DNA of 64,000 nucleotides from Micromonospora sp. 15K316 (GTDB lineage Bacteria > Actinomycetota > Actinomycetes > Mycobacteriales > Micromonosporaceae): NCBI RefSeq assembly GCF_004348525.1, contig NZ_SMKG01000001.1:124001-188000 (forward strand), given 5' to 3'. The number at the start of each line of letters is the position of its first letter. The first letter of the stretch is position 1. The notes beneath the pieces were generated by a model that was given only the letters and a program-made list of their open reading frames with translations, was not told where the DNA came from and made no database searches. A program made the position numbers and the translations under genes. Shown here piece after piece: positions 36,940 through 46,147 of the stretch.

Positions 36940-39003
36940 TCAGCCGAGCTGTGCGCGGGGCCGCTCGACCCGGCACTGGCTGGTCACGGTCTTGCCGGGG
37001 TCGCTCTCCGAGGTGGCGGTGAGCGTCACCAGGGTGGTCGCGCTCGCCCTCGCGCCGGCACCCACCGAGACGTTGACCGGCGTGGAGGCTCCGAACTCGG
37101 CCGTGGCCAGTTCGTTCGGCAGCTCCACCCGCCAGCCCTTGCCACCGACACTCGCCGAGAGCCGGTACACGTCGGACTTGAGGTACGCGCTGGCGTCCTC
37201 CGGGTGCTGCTGCCCGCCGGCCACGTACCGGCCGGTGTTGGTCAGGTCGAATGTGCAGGTCGCGCCCTTGCCGCTCGGCTTGCCCCGGGTCACCAGGTGG
37301 CCCTTGGAGAGCTTCACGCCGTGCCGGCTCGGACCGGCGCCGTCCAGCGAGCGGACCGCCACCGTGTACGACAGCACGCCGTCGCGGTCCCGGCGGAGGT
37401 TGAGCACGTAGAAGTGCAGCCGGTTGGCCTCGTCCACGTACTCGTACTCGCTGCCCGAGTTGGCGCCGGCGTGGAAGAGCGCGTCGGAGAGCTGCCGGTA
37501 GTCACCCATGGTGATCTTCTGCGGGGTGCCGTCCGGCTGGTAGAAGTCCACCATGTCGATGTCCTGCGGGTTGGCGTCGACGACCCAGACGAACGGCGCG
37601 CTGTCGGCGTTCTTCGTCTTGCTGATCAGCACGCCACTGTCCGGCGTGAACGAGTCCGCGCCCATCCGGTCGACGACCTCGACGGTGTAGTTGTTGTACC
37701 GGCCGCCGTCGCAGAGCGGGTCGGTGGCGACGGTGCACGCCGGCGAGCGGTCGGCGTCCATGGCGATGTTGATGCCGGTCAGCCCACCCTCGCCCGCGTC
37801 CACCGCGCGGGCGGTGACGTCGGCGACGACCATGCCCGACGTGCCGAGCGCCTCGCGGGAGAGCCGCAGCGCGTGCTCCTCACCGAGCAGCCCGATCTTC
37901 AGCTTGTCCCGCAGCGTGTGCAGCGACCCCATGGATCCGCCGTTCACCGGCGGGATCTGCCAGCGGGTGTGCGGGCCACCGGGACCGTTGAACGAGCCGC
38001 GCGACATCATGCTCCAGATGCCGGTGTACGCGCGGCGCAACGGGGTGCCGTACGGGTTGTTGTAGTTGTCGCCGATGCTCAGCAGGTGGCTGAGCTCGTG
38101 GGCGTAGACACCCATGCCCGAGCTCTCCGCCTGCGTCGACGAGCCGCCGCCGGCGTTCGGCCAGATGGTGGCCGCCGCCTTCCAGGACGTCCAGGGGACG
38201 TAGCGGGTCGACGCCCAGTTGGGCAGCGCGGGGTCCGGCGGGCCCCAGGCGTCCGGCACGTCCTCCTTGGTCTGGAACATCATCTGGCCGAACTCCTGCC
38301 AGGTGGAGGACTCGTCCTGGCCGGCGGAGAGGATGAAGACCAGCTCGAAGCTGTCGGCCACCTCCTCGCCGACCGCGGCGCGCCAGGCGCCGAGACCGTC
38401 GGTGCGGATGTTCTTCGCACACGTGTCCCCCGCCGGGCAGGCGCCGGGGTTGAAGCCGTTGTCGATGCCGTACTGGTACGACTTCGCCGGCATCTCGTAC
38501 GGGCCGAAGCCGGTGAGGTCGACGCCGTAGCGGCCGTTGGAGTCCTGCATCCAGTACTCGTGCAGGGTGTGCCCCTTGTTCAGGTCGCCCGGCTTGTTGA
38601 GGAAGTCGGTGTAGAACTGCGCGACCTGGGTTCGTGGCACGTTGGTGGCGGTCGCCTGCGGGTTGCCGAAGACCGTCGAGCCGGCAGGCTGGGTGATGAC
38701 GAACGGCTGGTCGACGTAGTCCAGGGTGACCAGGGCGATGTTGAAGTTGCGGACGGAGCCGCGCACGTTCGGGTCGGCCCAGTTCTTGCCCGGAACCCGC
38801 TTGTAGTCGTCCCAGGTCATCGAGTCCGGGTTCTGCCAGTTCTGCGGATCGATGGCCTGGAACGGCGCGGGACCGTCCGGCGGGTGGTGGCCACCTGGTG
38901 CGGCGGTGGCCGGCCCGGTGGCGCCGGTCGCAACCAGGACGGTCGCGACAGATGCGGCCATCACCGAACGCCACACCGCGCGCCTGGAGGGCAAAAGGTG
39001 CAT
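36940..39003 (-). CDS. Secreted M6 metallopeptidase (immune inhibitor A-like)
   Basis: A 687-residue exported zinc protease. Signal: MHLLPSRRAVWRSVMAASVA, cleavage near ATA-AP. The zinc motif is YAHELSHLLSIGDNYNNP (HExxH plus a third ligand region) and a Met-turn-like IWSMMSRGSF follows, which is the M6 pattern. A beta-rich C-terminal part (about 430-687) has DNR-type calcium/Asp residues and a final fibronectin-like unit. It would degrade proteins outside the cell. ATG 39003 has GAGAGG 7 nt upstream; the open frame upstream of it is not coding-like. Confidence 0.88.
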   Translation of the reverse strand: MHLLPSRRAVWRSVMAASVATVLVATGATGPATAAPGGHHPPDGPAPFQAIDPQNWQNPDSMTWDDYKRVPGKNWADPNVRGSVRNFNIALVTLDYVDQPFVITQPAGSTVFGNPQATATNVPRTQVAQFYTDFLNKPGDLNKGHTLHEYWMQDSNGRYGVDLTGFGPYEMPAKSYQYGIDNGFNPGACPAGDTCAKNIRTDGLGAWRAAVGEEVADSFELVFILSAGQDESSTWQEFGQMMFQTKEDVPDAWGPPDPALPNWASTRYVPWTSWKAAATIWPNAGGGSSTQAESSGMGVYAHELSHLLSIGDNYNNPYGTPLRRAYTGIWSMMSRGSFNGPGGPHTRWQIPPVNGGSMGSLHTLRDKLKIGLLGEEHALRLSREALGTSGMVVADVTARAVDAGEGGLTGINIAMDADRSPACTVATDPLCDGGRYNNYTVEVVDRMGADSFTPDSGVLISKTKNADSAPFVWVVDANPQDIDMVDFYQPDGTPQKITMGDYRQLSDALFHAGANSGSEYEYVDEANRLHFYVLNLRRDRDGVLSYTVAVRSLDGAGPSRHGVKLSKGHLVTRGKPSGKGATCTFDLTNTGRYVAGGQQHPEDASAYLKSDVYRLSASVGGKGWRVELPNELATAEFGASTPVNVSVGAGARASATTLVTLTATSESDPGKTVTSQCRVERPRAQLG

Positions 39004-39347
39004 CAGATCACCTCTCAGGTCGGGGGTTGGAGAAGGCGGGGCGATCGAAGGCCGATGAGGCTCACCGTCCACATGATCACTCCAGATTCCGAATCTAGGA
39101 GTCGGCCTGCCCGCGGTCACTGTGCAGATGTCGGCAGGTGGGCCGGGTCCGGTTCCGACACATGCAGGAGAGGAGCGCGTGCCCTTCCCGTCGTCAGCCG
39201 GGATCGGTCGTCCGCGGCGTCGAGTCGCCTCTTGCCGATGGCCCGCGCCGGGCGTAGGAAGAACACCACGTCGCACCCGGTCCGCGCCCGTCTCCGGTTC
39301 TCCCACCGGGTGTCCGTCCACCGAGTCCACCGTCGAAGGAGATGCGT
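39004..39347. other. Divergent intergenic region
   Basis: These 344 bp separate two divergent secreted-protein genes. The only palindrome noticed is AGATTC-C-GAATCT at 39084-39096. No clear -35/-10 pair or short gene was seen. Confidence 0.4.
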
Positions 39348-41384
39348 GTGACGACCCGCAGACGGCTCCGTCTTACCGTGTCCGCGCTGGTGACCGCCGG
39401 TGTCGTGCTGCTCGGCACAACCGCCGCCGCGGCCCCGGCCGTGACGCTGGCGCATCCGGCCACGAATGGCGCCTGCGATCCGATCGACCCGACCGCCTGC
39501 CTGCTGCCGTTCCCGAACGACTACTTCACCGTGCCCGACCCGGCCAGCCCCACCGGCAAACGGGTACGGTTCGCGGCCGACGCGATGCCCGCGAACGCGC
39601 AGGGCGTCCCGATCGACCCGACGGAGTGGAACCGGCAGGACGGGTTCAGTCCCGGCTCGCCGATCCTCGTGCACGTGCCCGGCCTGGACGCGACCGCCAC
39701 GGGGATCGCGCCGGTCACCGACATCGGCCGCTCGCTCGCCCCGGACGCGCCTATCGTGTTGATCAACAGCGCCACCGGCGCCCGTACGCCGTACTGGGCG
39801 GAGCTGGACGCGCACGCCACCGGGGAACCCGACCGGCAGCTGCTCATCATCCGTCCGGCGGTTGCCCTCGCCGAGGGCGCCCGGTACGTCGTGGGCCTGC
39901 GCGGCATGCGCGACCGGGCGAAGGCGCTGATCCCCACGCCGAAGGCGTTCCGGGCGTACGTCACCGGTGCCGGCCTCGGCCGCAAGGACCGCCGCGTTCC
40001 GCAGATGAAGCGCGTCCTCGCCGACCTGACCAGGGCCGGCGTCAGCCGTCACAGCCTCTATCTCGCCTGGGACTTCACGGTGGCGAGCCGGCAGGGTCTG
40101 ACCGGGCGGATGCTGGCGATCCGGGACGGGGCCTTCGCCGGTCTCGGCGCGGCGGCGCCGCCGGTCACCGTCACCCACGTCACCGAGTACCCGCCCGAGC
40201 AGGATCCGCGGATCGCCCGGCAGGTGGTCGGCACGATCGGGGTGCCGTCGTACCTGACCGGTGACGGCGGGCCCGGCTCGCGGCTGCACTACGGGCCGAC
40301 CCACGGCGACGGGACGGCGCCCAGCAGGTACGCCCTGCCCACACCGTCCGGCGCGACACTCCAGGCGGACTTCGTCTGCAACATCCCGCGCAGCGCCTCC
40401 GCGTCCCGCCCGGCGCACCTGTCGCTCTACGGTCACGGGCTGCTCGGCAAGCCGACCGAGATCAACGCCGGCAACGTCAAGACGATGTCGGCCACGTACG
40501 GCTTCACGTTCTGCGCGACCAGCTGGATCGGCATGGCCGACGCCGACGTGCCCTACGTGGCCGGCACCTTCGCCGACCTCAGCGCCTTCCCCGCCGTGGT
40601 GGACCGGCTACAGCAGAGCTTCCTGAACTTCCTCTTCCTGGGCCGGGCGATGATCCACCGGAAGGGCTTCGCCGCCGACCCGGCGTTCCAGGACGCCCAC
40701 GGACGGCCGCTGATCGACGTGGCCGGCGGCCTGCACTACGACGGCAACAGCCAGGGCGGGATCAACGGTGGCGCGCTCACCGCCGTCGCCCAGGACTGGA
40801 CCCGCTCGGTGCTCGGCGTACCGGCCATGAACTACTCCACCCTGCTGCAGCGCAGCGTGGACTTCGCCCCGTTCCAGGCGATCATGGATGGCTCCTACCG
40901 GGACCGCGCCGACCAGCAGCTCATCTTCGCCCTGCTGCAGATGCTCTGGGACCGGTCGGAGGCCAACGGGTACGCCCAGCACATGACCGATCGACCGTTG
41001 CCGCGCACCCCGGCCCACCAGGTGCTGATGCACGTGGCCTTCGGTGACCAGCAGGTCTCCCCCGCCGCGGCGGAGGTCCAGGCGCGCACCATCGGTGCCC
41101 GCCTGCACACGCCCGCCATCGCCGCCGGCTGGTCGTCCGACGTGCAGCCGTACTGGGGCATCCGGCCGATCCCGAGGTACCCGTACGCCGGCTCGGCGAT
41201 GGTGATCTGGAACAGTGGCGCGGCCTACGCGCCCCCGACGACGAACCTCGCCCCGGCCGGTCCCGAGTACGGCGACGACCCGCACGAGTTCCCGCGCGCC
41301 CAGCCCGGAGCGCAGAAGCAGAAGGCGACGTTCCTGCTCACCGGAAAGGTCATCGACGTGTGCGGGAGGCAACCCTGCGCCTGA
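39348..41384 (+). CDS. Secreted lipase-like alpha/beta hydrolase
   Basis: A 678-residue exported protein. Signal: Arg-rich VTTRRRLRL and a hydrophobic core ending ATA/AAA. The mature part starts with CDPIDPTACLLPFPNDYF, known from bacterial virulence-factor lipase-type proteins, and has an oxyanion region LYGHGLLGKPTE, a Ser elbow in DGNSQGGINGG and late His in LMHVAFGDQQVSP. Acts outside the cell on esters or peptides; unresolved. GTG 39348 is chosen because AAGGAG is 6 nt before it, while an ATG at 39342 abuts the site. Confidence 0.8.
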   Translation: MTTRRRLRLTVSALVTAGVVLLGTTAAAAPAVTLAHPATNGACDPIDPTACLLPFPNDYFTVPDPASPTGKRVRFAADAMPANAQGVPIDPTEWNRQDGFSPGSPILVHVPGLDATATGIAPVTDIGRSLAPDAPIVLINSATGARTPYWAELDAHATGEPDRQLLIIRPAVALAEGARYVVGLRGMRDRAKALIPTPKAFRAYVTGAGLGRKDRRVPQMKRVLADLTRAGVSRHSLYLAWDFTVASRQGLTGRMLAIRDGAFAGLGAAAPPVTVTHVTEYPPEQDPRIARQVVGTIGVPSYLTGDGGPGSRLHYGPTHGDGTAPSRYALPTPSGATLQADFVCNIPRSASASRPAHLSLYGHGLLGKPTEINAGNVKTMSATYGFTFCATSWIGMADADVPYVAGTFADLSAFPAVVDRLQQSFLNFLFLGRAMIHRKGFAADPAFQDAHGRPLIDVAGGLHYDGNSQGGINGGALTAVAQDWTRSVLGVPAMNYSTLLQRSVDFAPFQAIMDGSYRDRADQQLIFALLQMLWDRSEANGYAQHMTDRPLPRTPAHQVLMHVAFGDQQVSPAAAEVQARTIGARLHTPAIAAGWSSDVQPYWGIRPIPRYPYAGSAMVIWNSGAAYAPPTTNLAPAGPEYGDDPHEFPRAQPGAQKQKATFLLTGKVIDVCGRQPCA

Positions 41385-41467
41385 GCCGTGCCCGCCCGAC
41401 GCGGCTCAGGCGTCGTCGGGCGACATCCTGCCGCCGATGCCGGGTCGGCAGGTTCCGGCCGACGGGA

Positions 41468-41495
41468 ATTGAGTCGGGTCGACTCAAGTTATACC
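41468..41495 (+). promoter_or_regulatory. HspR-type (HAIR) operator and hsp20 promoter
   Basis: ATTGAGT-N7-ACTCAAG (41468-41488) matches the HspR inverted repeat CTTGAGT-N7-ACTCAAG at 13 of 14 positions. A -35 TTGAGT (41469) and -10 TATACC (41490) 15 bp apart overlap it, so HspR would repress. Transcription would start about 39 nt before ATG 41542. Confidence 0.75.
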
Positions 41496-41541
41496 GAGTG
41501 CCCGGCCGGTTGGCCGGCGCGAGGAACGTGGAGGAGACGAC

Positions 41542-42027
41542 ATGAGCACGCTGTCGTTGTGGACCCGACGAGACCCCTTCGCAGAGTTCGACGCCCTGGT
41601 GCGGCAGGCCTTCGGGCCGGTCGGGACCCGGCCGACCGGCTTCGTCCCGGCCGCTGAGGTCACCCGTGACGGCGACGACGCGGTGGTACGACTGGAACTG
41701 CCCGGACTGGACCCCGACAACGACGTCGCGGTCGAGGTGGACCGGGACTCGCTCGTCGTCCGGGGTGAGCGGCGCGATGAGCGGGCCGAGGAGCGCGACG
41801 GACGCGGCCTGCGGGAGGTGCGCTACGGATCGTTCCGCCGTTCCTTCCGCCTCCCGGCGCACACGACCGCCGACGCGGTCAGCGCCGCGTACGACGCGGG
41901 TGTGCTGACCGTCCGGGTCGCGGACGCGTACGCGGGTCGCGTGGCCCGACGGATCCCGGTCAGCTCCGCGGGCGAGCGGCCCGCGCTGGCGGCGGACGCC
42001 GACCAGCCGGAGCAGCCGACGGCCTGA
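41542..42027 (+). CDS. hsp20: Hsp20/alpha-crystallin small heat-shock protein
   Basis: A 161-residue chaperone. The N-terminal DPFAEFDALVRQAFG is typical of actinobacterial Hsp18/Hsp20. The crystallin core (about 38-130) has VRLELPGLDPDNDVAVEV, LVVRGERRDE, YGSFRRSFRLP and the terminal strand AGVLTVRV. It would hold unfolded proteins during stress. GGAGG lies 7 nt before ATG. The HAIR operator upstream indicates control by HspR, encoded elsewhere. Confidence 0.92.
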   Translation: MSTLSLWTRRDPFAEFDALVRQAFGPVGTRPTGFVPAAEVTRDGDDAVVRLELPGLDPDNDVAVEVDRDSLVVRGERRDERAEERDGRGLREVRYGSFRRSFRLPAHTTADAVSAAYDAGVLTVRVADAYAGRVARRIPVSSAGERPALAADADQPEQPTA

Positions 42028-42046
42028 CACCGCATCACGACCATGC

Positions 42047-42080
42047 CGGCCCGGCCGCCTGCCCCTTGGCGGCCGGGCCG
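42047..42080. terminator. Bidirectional terminator
   Basis: A perfect 13-bp stem (CGGCCCGGCCGCC / GGCGGCCGGGCCG) with an 8-nt loop lies between hsp20 (stop 42027) and the convergent cation-efflux gene (stop 42139). Confidence 0.75.
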
Positions 42081-42138
42081 CATGCTGTCCGCAGGTGAGA
42101 AGGTCGCCGGGTGGCACCGCACCCCGCGTCCCGTCCGG

Positions 42139-43095
42139 TCAGGTCCCTGACGCGGGGCGGTCGTCGGCCGCACCGCCTCCGGTCGGGTCGAGGAAGACGT
42201 AGCGGATCGTCGGGAAGAGCACGAGCAGGCGCCGCTCGGCCTCGTCGGCGGCGACCTCGACGTCGGTGCTGCTCGCCGTCGACACGAAGTCGACCTTCGC
42301 GGCGACGAGAATGCTGTCCGGGCCGAGGTAGAGCGTGAGCAACTGGTGCACGTGCTCCACCTCGGGCACCGCGAGCAGTTCGTGCCGGATCCGGGCCCGC
42401 CCGCGCTCCGGCACGGAGCGACCGATCAACAGGGTGATGTTGCTGTAGCCCAGGATCCCGGCGACGCAGATGAGCAGCGCGCCGATGGCTATCGACGCCA
42501 GGCCGTCCCAGAGCGGGTCGCCCGTCAGGTGGGTGAGGCCGACCCCGGCGGCCGCCAGCGCGAGACCGACCAGGGCCGCGGAATCCTCGAAGAAGACGGC
42601 CCTGGTCGGGGTGTCGGAGCCCTGACGCACCAGCAGGAGCGGGCGGACGACGAAGCGCCGGGCCCGGGCCCGGATCTGGCGGACCGACCGCGCCAACGAG
42701 ATGGACTCGAGTACGGCGGCGACGAGGAGCACGAGGTACGCGAGGAGTGGTTGCTGCTGCCGCTCGGGGGACCGGATCGCCTCGACGCCCTCTTCGATCG
42801 AGAGGCCACCGCCGATCAGGAACGTGGCGACGGCGGCGAGCAGCGCCCAGACGTACGTCTCCCCGCCGTGTCCGAACGGCCGCTCCTCGGTGGGGGGCCG
42901 GGCGCCGCGACGCAGGCCGACGAAGAGCAGCACCTCGGTGGTGGTGTCGGCGAGCGAGTGCATGGCCTCGGCCAGCATCGCCGCCGAGCCCGAGACGAAC
43001 CCCACGATGCCCTTCGCCACGGCCACACCGAGATTGACCACGCCGGCCACGACGACGGTGCGCAGATTCCCCCCGGACTCCGGCGATTCGGGCAT
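42139..43095 (-). CDS. Cation diffusion facilitator family transporter
   Basis: A 318-residue membrane protein with about six spans. Metal-site motifs are MHSLADTTTEV (HxxxD in the second span) and DSAALVGL/DGLASIAIG in the later spans; the cytoplasmic C-terminal domain (EVEHVHQLLTLYLG ... DVEVAADEAERRL) is the usual metal-sensing dimer part. It exports a divalent metal such as Zn, Mn or Fe by proton exchange; which one is unknown. No ribosome binding site stands out before ATG 43095. Confidence 0.88.
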   Translation of the reverse strand: MPESPESGGNLRTVVVAGVVNLGVAVAKGIVGFVSGSAAMLAEAMHSLADTTTEVLLFVGLRRGARPPTEERPFGHGGETYVWALLAAVATFLIGGGLSIEEGVEAIRSPERQQQPLLAYLVLLVAAVLESISLARSVRQIRARARRFVVRPLLLVRQGSDTPTRAVFFEDSAALVGLALAAAGVGLTHLTGDPLWDGLASIAIGALLICVAGILGYSNITLLIGRSVPERGRARIRHELLAVPEVEHVHQLLTLYLGPDSILVAAKVDFVSTASSTDVEVAADEAERRLLVLFPTIRYVFLDPTGGGAADDRPASGT

Positions 43096-43154
43096 GTGCG
43101 CAGCTTATTGCCCGGCGAGTAGCCGGATCGGACAGTCGGCCAGACCGGCGCGGC

Positions 43155-43188
43155 GTGGTGGCCGAGCGCGGACACGCCCGGCCACCAC
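43155..43188 (-). terminator. Terminator after the M14 peptidase gene
   Basis: A perfect 10-bp stem (GTGGTGGCCG / CGGCCACCAC) with a 14-nt loop begins 14 nt after the stop at 43202. Confidence 0.65.
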
Positions 43189-43201
43189 GATCCGCGTCAG
43201 G

Positions 43202-45790
43202 TCAGCGCCGGCCTCCCAGGTACATCGCGTTGAACAGCAGCCGGTAGGTGCCGTGCGACTGCGCTCGGTGCTGCGGCTTGAAGCCGATCATCACCACCTG
43301 ACCGTCGCCGACCTTGGCGGTCACCACTGCCGCCTTCCCGCCGATGACGTCCTCGCCGAGGAGGAAGCCGCTCTTGAGCAGGTTCGACTCCGGCCAGGTG
43401 GCCGCCACCGAGACACCCTTCGCGCCCTCCTCGACCTCGAACGCGGGCCCGTCGGCGACGAACGCCGACGTGCTCGATCCGAATCCGGAGCCGACCGGGT
43501 CGCTGCCGTCGACATTCAGGTTCAGCACCGAGCCGGGGATGTTGTACTCGGTCTCCTCCACCCCCTGGGTGACGTCCCTGACCGGCACGTCGAACGCCTG
43601 GATCGGCAGCTGGGCGGCCCGGTTCAGGGTCACCACGGTGCCGCCGGCCTCGACGAACGCCTTCAGGTTCGCCACGCCGGCATCGGTCATCCCGCCGGTG
43701 TACTCCGGCGGCAGGGATCCCGCCGCCCGGCCGTTGCGCATCGAGTTGTACGTGGCGTCGGGCAGCACGATGGTGTCGAACTTCGCCCGCAGATCGCCGG
43801 CGCGGACCGTCGCGTTCGTCAGCTTCTCGTACCCGAACCCGAACTGTTCCAGGATGAGCCGGGTCCAGCCTTCGTCGTAGTTGTTGAAGCCGTCGTAGAG
43901 GCCGACCCGCGGTGCGACGAGCTTGGTCGCCTTCTTCGGCTTCGCGTCCACGGCCGCGATGCTCAGGCCCAACCTGGTGGCGAGTTCGGTCACCCGGGTG
44001 TCGGTGCCCGACCCGGGCGTCACCAGGAAGGTCCCGGCCGGCAGCGTGCCGGTTCGGGTCTTCACCTCGCCGTCGCTCCGGGAGACCTTGTCCCCCGCCG
44101 CGAGCAGCGCGTTCACCGCGGTGGCGCTGTCGTTGACGCGGGGGTCGAGGGCGTACGCGTGCTTCGGCGCGCCGGCCACCACACCCTTGGGCACGGTCGG
44201 CCAGTCGACGTCGACGGTGCGGGCGCGCACCTTCTGGTCGAGCTTGTCGACGGTCACGCCCATCTGGAACGACAGGGTGTAGCCGGTGATGTCGTACGGC
44301 GGCTCCAGCGGGCCACCGGGGTAGAGCCGGCGGTCCGGGTACTTCTGCGGGTTGAGCAGGTCCAGGACCGCGGCCCGGTAGGGCTGCGCCTCACGTACCA
44401 GGTAACTGCCGGCCGGGTAGGTGCGGCCGCCCACGGCGAACGAGTCCGTCGCGCGCTCGACCCGGATGTTGTTCCACCGCAGCTTGTCCACCAGCTTCGT
44501 GGCGGTCGGGAAGTCCGCCTGGTCGGCGGGGATCACGTAGGTGGTCGTGGCGCCGTTCTTCGCGCCGTCCCGGGCCATCTTCGCCACGCCCGCGAGCAGG
44601 GCCTCCCGGTCGTCGCTGGCGACCCGCAGCATCGCCCACGACGCCGTCTTGATGTACTCGCAGCTCTGCGACAGGTGCCACTCCCCGCCCTTCCACGGGC
44701 TCGGGTAGAACACCGACGGCTCGCTGGTGGAGGTGCCGTCGGCGAACGTCTTCGGGAAGGTCGACGGGTCGTAGTAGCGGGGCGTCGCCGAGGCGTGCGC
44801 CGTCTCGGTCAGGATGCCGATCTGGTTGTGGTAATACGGCGCGGTCCGGGCGCCGCCGTTCCACCAGATGTCGTACGACTGACGGGCCAGCGCACCACCC
44901 TTGTCCTCGCGCTCCAACCGCTGGCCCATCGCGTCACCGACGAGGTTGACGCCCCGGACCACCTGCGGGTGGATGTTCGGGTTCAGCGGATCCTCGTAGG
45001 GCGGGATGCTGATCCGGGCGGGGAAGACCGCCGTCTGGTGCACGTTGTGCATGACCTGCGGGATCCACTCGTGGAAGAGCTGGCGCCCGACGTTCTGGGT
45101 CTCCTGCAGGTTGAACATGTACCAGTCACGGTTGTTGTCGTGGCCGGCGTACTTCTGGTACAGCTCCGGGTAGCCGGCGTCCTGGTACGGGCCGCCGAGG
45201 TTCTTGCGGTACCACTCGGCGACCTTCGTTCCGCCGTCCGGGTTGACGTTCGGCACCAGCAGGGTGACGACGTTGTCCCGGATCGCCCGCGCCTCGGGCG
45301 TCTCGCTGGTCACCAGGTCGTACGCGAACTGCGGCGCGGTCTGGTGCCCCGCCACCTCCGTGGAGTGGATGCCGAAGTCGACCCAGGCCACGGCCTTGCC
45401 GTTCTTCGCCAGCTCACGCGCCTCCTTCTCGGAGAGCGTGTCGCCCTGGGAGAGCCGGACGGAGGTCTCCCGGTACCGCTCGAGGTTCTCGTCCTTGAGG
45501 TTCTTCTCGGAGGAGACGATCGCCATCAGCTGCGGCCGGCCCTCGCTGGTCTTGCCGATCTCGACCAGCTTCATCCGGTCGCTGGCCTTGTCCAGTTTCC
45601 GGTAGTAGTCGGCGATCTGCTCGTAGGTGGCGAGCTTGAAGTCGGCGCACGGCACCCAGCCGAGCACGGCCTCCGGCTTCGGTACCCGTTTGTCCGCGGT
45701 GGCCACGGATCCGGACGTCAGCACCGGCGTACCGATCATCGCCAGCACGCAGGCGACCGGGATCGCGGTACGAGACAGTCTTCGTTTCAC
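43202..45790 (-). CDS. Secreted M14 zinc carboxypeptidase with GATase-like tail
   Basis: An 862-residue exported metallopeptidase. Signal: VKRRLSRTAIPVACVLAMIG. Residues about 50-380 are an M14 domain with the zinc pair in FGIHSTEVAG (HxxE), a later His in HNVHQTA and the general-base Glu in ILTETAHA. The remainder includes a domain with DTIVLPDATYNS and FVEAGGTVVTLN, resembling class I glutamine-amidotransferase-like folds that often follow M14 domains. It removes residues from peptides outside the cell. GTG 45790 has AAGGG 7 nt upstream; GTG 45805 is less likely. An 11-bp direct repeat lies 113 nt upstream. Confidence 0.87.
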   Translation of the reverse strand: MKRRLSRTAIPVACVLAMIGTPVLTSGSVATADKRVPKPEAVLGWVPCADFKLATYEQIADYYRKLDKASDRMKLVEIGKTSEGRPQLMAIVSSEKNLKDENLERYRETSVRLSQGDTLSEKEARELAKNGKAVAWVDFGIHSTEVAGHQTAPQFAYDLVTSETPEARAIRDNVVTLLVPNVNPDGGTKVAEWYRKNLGGPYQDAGYPELYQKYAGHDNNRDWYMFNLQETQNVGRQLFHEWIPQVMHNVHQTAVFPARISIPPYEDPLNPNIHPQVVRGVNLVGDAMGQRLEREDKGGALARQSYDIWWNGGARTAPYYHNQIGILTETAHASATPRYYDPSTFPKTFADGTSTSEPSVFYPSPWKGGEWHLSQSCEYIKTASWAMLRVASDDREALLAGVAKMARDGAKNGATTTYVIPADQADFPTATKLVDKLRWNNIRVERATDSFAVGGRTYPAGSYLVREAQPYRAAVLDLLNPQKYPDRRLYPGGPLEPPYDITGYTLSFQMGVTVDKLDQKVRARTVDVDWPTVPKGVVAGAPKHAYALDPRVNDSATAVNALLAAGDKVSRSDGEVKTRTGTLPAGTFLVTPGSGTDTRVTELATRLGLSIAAVDAKPKKATKLVAPRVGLYDGFNNYDEGWTRLILEQFGFGYEKLTNATVRAGDLRAKFDTIVLPDATYNSMRNGRAAGSLPPEYTGGMTDAGVANLKAFVEAGGTVVTLNRAAQLPIQAFDVPVRDVTQGVEETEYNIPGSVLNLNVDGSDPVGSGFGSSTSAFVADGPAFEVEEGAKGVSVAATWPESNLLKSGFLLGEDVIGGKAAVVTAKVGDGQVVMIGFKPQHRAQSHGTYRLLFNAMYLGGRR

Positions 45791-46147
45791 CTGACATCCC
45801 TTCACGTTGAACGACGAAAAAGGGACCGAGAGGGCGGCCGCGCCAGATCGGACTCGGTCGATTCAACAGGTTTCGATGAGTTTCGGGAACGCCGGCGGCC
45901 GCAATTGAGGAAATCTTGAGGCTTCATCGTGGTCGCGCGACGAGGCCGCGCGGCCCGCACACACGGCGGTCGGTGGCGGCGCAGATTCGTAGGCGACGAA
46001 TTCGCCAACGGCACCCGGGAGCGGCCGATCCACTCGACACGTGTGGACACGGCATCCGGTTCACCGGCGAGAACAAGCCCATAAAGCCGGACATGGAGAG
46101 CTCGTCACCCTGTCGGACGGCCACGGCACTGTGTTTCCATCTCTCCC
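45791..46147. other. Regulatory intergenic region
   Basis: No gene is visible in these 357 bp. The region contains the leader of the M14 peptidase gene, the direct repeat at 45903-45921, and the upstream flank of the broken membrane-protein gene. Confidence 0.5.
45903..45921 (-). promoter_or_regulatory. 11-bp direct repeat upstream of the M14 gene
   Basis: AATTGAGGAAATCTTGAGG contains TTGAG twice, 11 bp apart. A near copy lies upstream of the amidase operon at 49075. The 11-bp period is that of OmpR/PhoB-type response-regulator boxes. Confidence 0.45.

Noticed and set aside
39084-39096. Short palindrome AGATTC-C-GAATCT in the intergenic region before the M6 gene
   Set aside because: Its arms are only 6 bp and no promoter or regulator is nearby, so it was noted but not called as an operator.
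36619-39351. Plus-strand frame of about 900 codons opposite the M6 peptidase
   Set aside because: It is the antisense shadow of a secreted metallopeptidase with an intact HExxH motif.
39117-40436. Minus-strand frame opposite the start of the lipase-like gene
   Set aside because: It has no domain or ribosome binding site and overlaps a signal peptide and hydrolase core on the plus strand.
42701-45919. Plus-strand frame of more than 1000 codons opposite the cation-efflux and M14 genes
   Set aside because: The encoded sequence is Arg/Val/Gly/His repetitive with no motif; the minus-strand genes show clear catalytic residues and signal peptides.
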